From positions 4,898,001-4,962,000 of the forward strand of contig NC_057924.1 in NCBI RefSeq assembly GCF_018873765.1: a stretch of DNA of 64,000 nt, written 5' to 3'. The translations under genes were made by a program, and so were the position numbers. Within the stretch, counting starts at the first letter, position 1, and each line of letters begins with the position of its first letter. This stretch comes from Telopea speciosissima. Its lineage: Eukaryota; Streptophyta; Magnoliopsida; Proteales; Proteaceae. Below are positions 57,205 to 64,000 of the stretch, piece after piece. The notes below the pieces were generated by a model. It was not told the DNA's origin and ran no database searches. It worked only from the letters and a program-made list of their open reading frames with translations.

Positions 57205-59127
57205 ATGGCTTGTGCAATCCATTTCCTCCTCTTCTCTTGTCTACTTGCAGCATTTCTAGTGTCAAGCTCACAAGCTTGGGGAGGCTATGGCTATGGCTAC
57301 GGTCATGGTTTTGGGCATAAATCTCCAGGGAAGAATGTTGTCATGAACAAAATTGACGGTTGCTGGCGCTTGAATTCTAACTGGGCAGCCAATCGTCGTG
57401 CCTTAGCCAACTGTGCCACAGGCTTTGGTGAAGGAGCAATTGGAGGAAAATATGGAAAAATTTATGTAGTTACTACTCCGGCCGATGATCCGGTTAATCC
57501 GAGGCTCGGTACCCTTAGGTATGGTGCAATCCAAACAGAGCCTTTATGGATAATATTTGAGAGGGATATGGTCATTAAGCTACAAAATGAGCTCATTATG
57601 AATAGTTATAAGACCATAGATGGGAGAGGAGCAAAGGTGGAGATAGCCTATGGACCTTGCATCACAATACAAGGTGTGAGCCATGTTATAATACATGGAA
57701 TCAGTTTACATGATTGTACAGCTGGGAAGTCTGGGATGGTTCGTAGCTCTCCGAGCCATCTTGGCCATCGACAAGGGTCACCTGGTGATGGCATTCAAGT
57801 GTTTGCTTCATCTAACGTCTGGATTGATCATTGTTATTTTGCACGATGCGCCGATACTCTCCTTGATATAATCCATGCTTCCACAGCCATTACTATCTCC
57901 AATAATTACTTTACCCAAAATGACGAAGTAAGCCTAAATACCATTTCTGTTTTTTTTTAACTCGAATATTATCTGGGACTCTGGGGAAAACCCAAATCCC
58001 ACTCCAATCATTTATGAAGCATTTATACTTTTGTTGATATAACAAATTTCTAAATGAGTTTGTTTTAATTTACAGGTGATTCTGTTGGGACACAATGATG
58101 GTTATACTGCAGACAAGAGTATGAAAGTTACTTTGGCTTATAACTATTTTGGCCCAGGTTGTAATCAGAGGATGCCAAGGTGAGTGAGGGTTATTGAAAT
58201 TTGATAATAATTAGTTGGGAAAGGGTTTCCCTACAAGGGCAGTGTAAGAAGGAATCTGCATTGAAAAATAGTATCATCTATATGGGGTCTACATGGGACC
58301 CACATAGTGAAAGATAAATGTTAGTGTAAGTTCCACTGTTTATTATGTGATCGAGAGAGTATAAAAAAATCTGTACAAGGATAGTGTAGCAATCTATTAA
58401 TTTCGACCTTAACTGGGCATAGTATCTAATTCATGTAATAATATTGATCCTTTGATTTGCCTTGCAGGGTAAGGTTCGGGTATGCCCATGTAGTGAACAA
58501 CAGATATGATCAGTGGGGAATGTATGCTATCGGTGGGAGTTCCAATCCAACGATCTTTAGTGAAGGAAACTACTTTGTTGCCTCCAACAATCCTGGTTCG
58601 AAACAGGTATATATATTTAGAAAGGACGCACATTCTCTGTCTGGGAGAGCATCTGAGTGCAGGCTGCGTCCAGACACATGGGGCGGGTTAGGAGCAGGGT
58701 ATGGGTCATTCAGGGGGGCAAGCCGATTATTTCGCCCACCACCATGTGTCTGGGCAAACCCTGCGCCCCCAGTGCAGAGAACTTTATATCCCATATAAAA
58801 AATACTGATAAGGAAGCCTTGTACTTATAATTTATAATCTCAACTCAGAAGGCTAGTTGTTTACTTTTCAGATATATTGATTAGGTGGGTTATTGAATTG
58901 CATTACAGGTGACTAAGAGAATTTGTGGAGGAGGATGGGAGGGTTGGAAATGGAGGTCTTCCGGTGACTTATTTTTGAACGGAGCTTATTTTGTTCAGTC
59001 TGGATATGGGTCATGTAACCCACAATATGGTGGCTACCAGTATCTCACAGCTGCTCCGGCATTCATGGTGCCTACCCTAACAGCCGGTGCAGGTCCTCTC
59101 CAATGTAATGCAAGACGCCGGTGTTGA
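57205..59127 (+). CDS. Pectate lyase PL-3 (PL1 family), intact
   Basis: A secreted enzyme expected to cleave de-esterified pectin (polygalacturonate) by beta-elimination in the cell wall. Exons: 57205-57927, 58076-58179, 58468-58606 and 58909-59127, all GT-AG, joining to 394 codons. Residues 1-24 form a signal peptide ([24 protein letters not shown]), then a Gly/Tyr-rich linker and the parallel beta-helix domain. Conserved motifs: WIDH at 206-209, calcium-site aspartates around D217 and D221, QRMPR at 272-276 with R278, and [16 protein letters not shown]. The start is the ATG in 'aaaacatggc', aligned with PL-2 and PL-4. The sequence 'ADTLLD' replaces the common 'ADGLxD'. PL1 allergens of conifers and floral pectate lyases are relatives. 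Intron 3 contains an F3 MITE. This is the only complete copy in the window. Confidence 0.92.
58622..58798. mobile_element. F3 MITE in PL-3 intron 3
   Basis: 'cattctctgtctgggagagc' and the inverse-like 'agtgcagagaac' bound a core with 'cagacacatggggcggg' and 'ccaccatgtgtctggg'. PL-2 intron 3 is 116 bp and lacks it, whereas PL-3 intron 3 is 302 bp. The insertion therefore postdates the PL-2/PL-3 split and begins about 15 bp from the donor. Confidence 0.75.
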
Positions 59128-59534
59128 AGCAATAGTCTTACAGTTTTTTGAGAACTTTTCATCCCCTTTCTTCCTAGCTTTGTGTTATTTTTTTCTTTTT
59201 CTTTGTTTTCTTTACCTTTCTTGTGGACTTTGAGAATTCACCCACGTAAAATGAACGGACAAGCAACAACAGTTCATGCATGAGATTTTCTATTTCCATG
59301 CAAAAATTTTCTCTTTTTGTTGTTGTCTTCTACACCTTATCTTGTAAAGTTTAAGAACTCCCCAACTGTTCAAGGAGGAGATTTTCCATTTTCATGCAAA
59401 ATGTTTGCACTTGAGAAGTCTGGTAAAAGCTTGATAACATACAAAGTGTTGGAAGTTTCAAAAATCCATGTTTCTAAAAGTGTACCCTAAAAAAGGTGTA
59501 TCTAACTTGTCTTTTATGCATTGCTTGTCCCCTG

Positions 59535-59685
59535 TCCACAAGTGCATCTGGGTGCAGGCTGCGCCTAGACACATGGGGTGGGACATGGGCGGGGTTTGGG
59601 TCATTTAGGGGGTGGGCCGGTCATTTCACCCACCCCCATATGTCTGGATGCACCCTGCGCCCCTAGTGCAGAGAATGTATATATA
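59535..59685. mobile_element. F3 MITE downstream of PL-3
   Basis: The arms 'ggctgcgcctagacacatgg' and 'ccatatgtctggatgcaccc' and the end 'tagtgcagagaatg' match the copy inside PL-3 intron 3, so two close relatives lie within 1 kb. It is followed by a short (TA)n. Confidence 0.65.
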
Positions 59686-60029
59686 TATAGAGAATGTGTT
59701 CTATAATTGTGTAAGCTCTTCGAAGAGAGATTCTCCCTTCACCTATGTGTCGCAGGGTTTGGGGTATTTTTCACAATTTTACTTGACATGTTATTTTTTT
59801 TATGGGCTTCGGCCTTTTGAGCTTATTTCTAAAATGGTATCGGATGGGTTACTGTCTAATTTACACCATATGGTTATGATGAAAGGGTACAGGCATGTCA
59901 CTACGAAAGGGTACAAACATGTTTCTACATAAAGACATGACCACATGTACCAGAGTGCTCTAAGGCACCGATTTAGATCTTTTCTTTTAGATTCTATAAG
60001 ATTATATTATCACCATTGAAGTATATTTT

Positions 60030-60440
60030 CAGAGGGAGAAAAAAACAGGCTAAAGATTCTTGATTTCGAAAGGCAATGGAAATGGATAAGAAGAAACTTC
60101 AATGGAAAAAAGTATGGTGACTCTGTTGACAATCTGGTCTTTTGGGCAATTATATATCATATTTGGAAAGAGAAACGTGAGAAGATAGACCAGAAGTTCT
60201 AGAACAGTTCATCAGATTTGGGACACTATATCCTTTGAAGTCCGTGGCAAACTTGATATCTCTCTGCTGGTTCTTGCTTGAACACTCCCAGGAGTTGGCA
60301 TGTTGCTCATCACTTGGAATCTTCCTATCCAATTTTTTGTGGATATATGAATGTTCCTTGAGGTTGGTTGTCTCGTGTTGTAATTTTTTATTTTTCTTTT
60401 TCCTTTTTTTTTGGGGGAGCCTCCTTGTATTATAGGGAAA
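60030..60440 (+). mobile_element. Possible LINE relic
   Basis: A frame near 60118-60185 reads SVDNLVFWAIIYHIWKEKREK, resembling the 'xxYHIWxERN' segment downstream of plant LINE reverse transcriptase. The surroundings are too decayed to confirm. A T-rich tract at about 60385-60412 follows. Alternative: chance similarity. Confidence 0.4.
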
Positions 60441-60654
60441 AATTTTGTCACGACGCCAGTGTGTAGATTTCTATGCACAACCCTTCATATTCCACGTGGG
60501 AATCCCATACCCTCTCTCCTTTAGTCCTCTTTAAACCCATCCCCATACTGAACGATTCGTGTGCAGTTTCCCTCCATATTGTTGGGAAACTGCACTCAGC
60601 TGGTATCATAATGATTCCTCTCTCACACTTATGTTATGGGTAAAATATCGTTTT

Positions 60655-60815
60655 CTAGTCGTGTGGCCCCTTCATCAACACGAGGACCATGAGAGCATAT
60701 ACAGCGGTATCAATATAGATAGAATTTTTTATTGTGGCAAGGGGAAATTTTCACTCGCTCATGTGTTTGAGGCCTGATTACAGGCTCCATGCAACCGGAC
60801 AGTGTTTTTTTTTCC
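60655..60815. repeat. F5-type foldback
   Basis: 'atcgttttctagtcgtgtgg' and the later 'aggctccatgcaaccggaca' are weakly inverted, with 'gaggaccatgagagc' between. Resembles the 23.5-23.8 kb repeats. Boundaries unclear. Confidence 0.4.
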
Positions 60816-61342
60816 TTACATTATTAATTCAAAAAAAAAAAAGTGTCCAAGAGGACCAAGAGTGAGTTTCCAAATGCTGCCTACATCTGATGGGGGCAAA
60901 TCGATGTGAATACAATATCATGCAGATTCGATTATTCTAATATTAATACATTGAAATATTGAATTAAAACTTTACCCAAAAAAAATACATTGAATTAAGA
61001 ACAACTCTAGATTTGACCCAACGACTTGTCAACTAATCTCACTATTCTTATTAAACAAAAGAGGAGAGCAGTTGCTAGAGGATTTTATTTTCCCGGCCAC
61101 TTACTCCATTTTTATAGTATCATGTAGGCTTCATTTGATACAAATTGGAGACATCAATTAAATAACATATATGATGTTTTCAATTCACTTCGTGCAACCA
61201 TGTAGTTTCTTATGAAATCACCATACAAATAAGTTAGTATCAAGTTTTCCTTCAGCCATGATGAATGGGATCGCACAAAAGGTATCATAAGGGTATTTTG
61301 GGGAACATATTAAAATTCTATGGGGTTTTTGCATCTTAGAAT

Positions 61343-61751
61343 TAAGGATGTCAAAACATAAACCGAACCAGTAAACCGCCCTGACCAGACCCGCTTGAGC
61401 TTGATCCAAACAGAACCGAGGCCTTAACGGTTTAGCTTCGGTTTTTGGGTTAGAGCACAATTTGGTCTCAGCTCGGTTCGGGCTAAACTGATGGGCCGCC
61501 TGATAAGACTGAATCAAATACTATAACCAACCCCCAAACCCTAAAAACTCTACCTTATCTCTATCCAAGACCAGCCTATACCCGGGTTTCAAATCGAACC
61601 GAACCGAATTGAAACTGATAACACAAATCGAACCGAACCCGAATCCAACCCAAACCAAAACCGAAAAGTCCTTTTTGATTTGTTTCAGTTTTTCTGAAAC
61701 CCACACCAAAACCAGAAAACACCGAACCAAACCGCCCGATTGACACCCTTA
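61343..61751. mobile_element. hAT-type MITE upstream of PL-4
   Basis: Termini are TAAGGATGTCAAA and the inverse-like ttgacaccctta, with flanks CTTAGAAT (61335-61342) and CTTAGGAT (61752-61759), 7 of 8 matching. The interior is 'aaccgaacc' and 'ggttcgggc' repeats. It ends about 185 bp upstream of the PL-4 start codon, in the presumed promoter. Confidence 0.78.
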
Positions 61752-61935
61752 CTTAGGATAGTGTGATGAACCTTCATTGCGTAGTAGAGGAAAACTTTCT
61801 CCAATAAAAAAAAAAAAGATACAGTCCAACCTTAAGAATCTTGAAGGTAATGGGCTCCCACTTCTTTTATGGTATTATCAAGGTCCTACTATATCTATAC
61901 ATATAGACATTCCTAGCTAATTGGAAACCCAAAAC

Positions 61936-62865
61936 ATGGCTTCTGCAACCCATTCCCTCTTCTTCTCGTGTCTAGTTGCAGCATTTTTGGTCTCATCTTC
62001 ACAGGCGTACTTGGGAGGTTACGGCTATGGCTATGGGTCTGGATCTTCGTCAGGGAAGAAAGTAATGAACAAAATTGATGCTTGTTGGCGTTCAAATTCA
62101 AACTGGGCATCAAATCGCCGTGCCTTGGCCGACTGCGCTATAGGCTTTGGTGAGGAAGCGATTGGAGGAAAATACGGGAAAATTTACGTAGTTACCACTT
62201 CCACAGATGATCCAATTAATCCAAAGCCAGGTACACTTCGGTATGGTGCAATCCAAACACAACCTCTATGGATAATATTTTCTAGGGATATGGTAATTAA
62301 GCTACAGAATGAGCTTATGATGAACAGTTTTAAGACAATAGATGGGAGAGGGGCTAAGGTTGAGATAGCTTATGGACCTTGCATCACAGTCCAAGGTGTG
62401 AGTCATGTTATAATACATGGAATTAGTTTACATGATTGTACACCTGGGAAATCTGGAATGGTTCGTAGCTCTCCGAACCATGTTGGCCATCGACTAGGGT
62501 CTCCTGGTGATGCCATTCAAGTGTTTGCTTCGTCGAACGTCTGGATTGACCATTGCTATTTCGCACGATGCGCCGATGGTCTCACTGATGTAACCCATGG
62601 CTCAACAGCCGTCACTATCTCCAACAACTACTTCACCCAACACGACGAAGTAAGCCGAAATTTCATTCTTTTCAATCCAAACGTTCCTTCCTACTTCTCT
62701 TATATACTTCTCTTGATAAGAAAACATTTTTCTAAAGTGTTTGATTTAATTTCATTTACAGGTGATGCTGTTGGGGCATAGCGATACTTTTACTGCGGAC
62801 AAGATTATGAAAGTTACAGTGGCCTTCAATTATTTTGGCCCAGGTTGTGTGGAGAGGCTGCCAAG
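61936..62865 (+). CDS. Pectate lyase PL-4, partial (exons 1-2 seen)
   Basis: Exon 1 61936-62649 and exon 2 62762-62865 are open and join in phase like PL-3. Signal peptide [20 protein letters not shown], then [16 protein letters not shown], shorter than in PL-3. The motifs [16 protein letters not shown] and GCVERLPR are seen. The calcium-site stretch has the usual 'ADGL' form, but the conserved 'QRMPR' is 'ERLPR', a conservative change next to the catalytic region. The exon 2 donor (gtgagg) is intact. Exons 3 and 4 are not found up to 64000. They may lie further right because the intron holds MITEs, or be lost, so functionality is open. Confidence 0.85.
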
Positions 62866-62869
62866 GTGA

Positions 62870-63205
62870 GGGATGTTTATCCGTTGCTATTAGGGGTGCA
62901 AGATTGATGCGGGCTCCCGGTTACAACAATCCAGATGGCATCCCCTATGTGTGGGTCCCACCATATGGATGCCATCTGGATGGTTGGAACCCATTCTCGT
63001 TCATGAACCCAACTTTGCAAGTTTGGCCCTAGTAGGCTCGAACTTGCCCTAAGCCCAAACCGGGCCTGCACTGAGATACCTGGCCCTGAGGACGGGTCAA
63101 GGCTGGAAATTTCTACCCCTAAGTTAGAGTTGGGTCGGGCCAGGGTTGTGGCCTCGAGCTGAGCCCGGTCCGGTCCAACCCGACCCTGTTTTAAGTTATA
63201 CTATA
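62870..63205. repeat. Repeat-filled intron sequence after PL-4 exon 2
   Basis: 'caatccagatggcatcccc' and the inverse 'gccatctggatggttgg' make a short hairpin at 62930-62990. It is followed by a GC-rich fragment ('tttggccctagtaggctcg' to 'cccgaccctgtttt') of the hAT-type family seen at 20210-20689. Confidence 0.55.
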
Positions 63206-63210
63206 AAATA

Positions 63211-63381
63211 TGGAAAAAATATCCTCTATCCGGGAGTGTGACCTATGCCAGCACTCTCGTGAGTCTATCTCTCTCCTCCCCATGTGAAAAGACACCTCTG
63301 CCCCTTTGTTTTAAGGAGGAGAGAGATAGACACATGGGAGTGTTGGCATAGGCCACACTCCCGTACAGAAAACTGCTTCCC
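63211..63381. mobile_element. F4 MULE-type MITE, 9-bp TSD
   Basis: 'ggaaaaaatatcctctatcc' and 'cgtacagaaaactgcttccc' bound a hairpin ('gagtgtgacctatgccagc' with 'ttggcataggccacactc'). The flanks read ATAAAATAT on both sides (about 63203-63211 and 63382-63390), a 9-bp duplication. Confidence 0.78.
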
Positions 63382-63451
63382 ATAAAATATATATTGATTA
63401 TTATATATTTTATAAACTTCAAACGCCACACATATTTTGTTATATAGTATA

Positions 63452-63620
63452 GGGAAAAAGTTTTTTGTCCGGGAATGTGGCCTACGCCAACACTCCCATG
63501 AGTCTATCTCTCTCCTCCCCATGTGAAAAGACACCTTTGCCCCCTTGTTTTAAGAAGGAGAGAGATAGACACATAGGAGTGCTGGCGTAGGCCACACTCC
63601 CGTACAGAAAACTGCTTCCC
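63452..63620. mobile_element. F4 MULE-type MITE, second adjacent copy
   Basis: Same termini (gggaaaaagttttttgtccg, tacagaaaactgcttccc) and the same hairpin. Flanks TATAGTATA (63443-63451) and TATAATATA (63621-63629) match at 8 of 9 positions. Only about 70 bp separate it from the previous copy, but the flanks are independent, so it is a separate insertion. Confidence 0.78.
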
Positions 63621-63724
63621 TATAATATATTATATATTAAGATAATTAATGATAATATATTTTATTATAGTGATATTTAATATAAAATTGATAATTTTCT
63701 CCCTAACTCTGCCCAACTCGATCA

Positions 63725-63922
63725 TTCCAGTCCATGCATCTCTCCCTTCCCCCACTCCATGATCAGGGCCAATCAGGGTCAGCCCGGCCCGACCCTAAGG
63801 GCAAGTCAGGGGACCTGGACCTGAGTTAGGGTCAGGTCGGGCCTGGGCCCAGCTAAGGGGACTCATGGTTGGGCTGGGGCTTTAAAAAACCCGGCCCAAA
63901 CCGATCTTGTTGCACTCCTAGT
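63725..63922. repeat. GC-rich hAT-type MITE fragment
   Basis: 'gggccaatcagggtcagccc' through 'gaccctaagggcaagtcagg' to 'gatcttgttgcactcctag' matches the right half of 20210-20689. The left terminus is not seen. Confidence 0.5.
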
Positions 63923-64000
63923 TGCTATACCTACACTAGGGGTCAATCAGTCGATTTGGACCTGTTTTGATTTTGTTTTACTGATTTCAATGTGGGAATG

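Noticed and set aside
5182-62865. A co-regulated CslH-pectate lyase wall gene cluster
   Set aside because: Each family is explained by local tandem duplication, strands differ, and no shared promoter element was seen between the families.

Overview
This window is nuclear DNA from a flowering plant. The genes have many short exons with GT-AG introns, about four fifths of the sequence is repeat relics, and the genes are plant cell-wall families. The species cannot be read from the sequence. CslH-type cellulose synthase-like genes, with L1-type LINEs and abundant MITEs, would fit a magnoliid, an early-diverging eudicot or a relative, but this is only a guess.

Left half (1-28.5 kb): a minus-strand tandem array of cellulose synthase-like genes of the CslB/CslH clade. 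CslH-A (5.2-12.5 kb) and CslH-B (19.0-27.0 kb) can each be joined into eight exons with consistent phases and no stops (767 and 765 codons). They keep the D, DxD, TED and QxxRW glycosyltransferase motifs. An orphan, damaged copy of the last exon lies between them at 15.2-15.9 kb. The first 1.4 kb of the window resembles the upstream flank of CslH-B, which suggests another array member just beyond the left edge. The introns and flanks are packed with short MITEs, several with recognisable 8- or 9-bp target duplications, and with truncated LINEs.

Middle (28.5-35 kb): decayed repeats, including a GC-rich LTR-like relic with a GCGCGG-type tandem array, then pectate lyase copy PL-1. PL-1 is a pseudogene cut by an LTR-like insertion in one exon and by a self-nested MULE-type MITE in an intron.

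Right half (35-64 kb): pectate lyases (PL1 family) on the plus strand. PL-2 (38.4-40.1 kb) is a recent pseudogene with a 1-bp deletion and a nonsense change. PL-3 (57.2-59.1 kb) is intact at 394 codons. PL-4 (61.9-62.9 kb onward) is open through its first two exons, and its last two exons are not seen before the window ends. PL-2 and PL-3 belong to a segmental duplication that also copies about 3 kb of upstream flank. Between them lie a 1,016-bp hAT-like element, a 5'-truncated LINE, and a 9.6-kb LTR element with 2.68-kb LTRs. That element lacks recognisable gag/pol but carries an antisense coding relic.

Functionally, CslH enzymes are Golgi glycan synthases and pectate lyases are secreted pectin-cleaving enzymes. 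Both act on the cell wall, but I see no evidence of joint regulation; local tandem duplication explains each cluster. The most informative signals are insertion histories that can be read from target duplications and from empty sites in paralogues.
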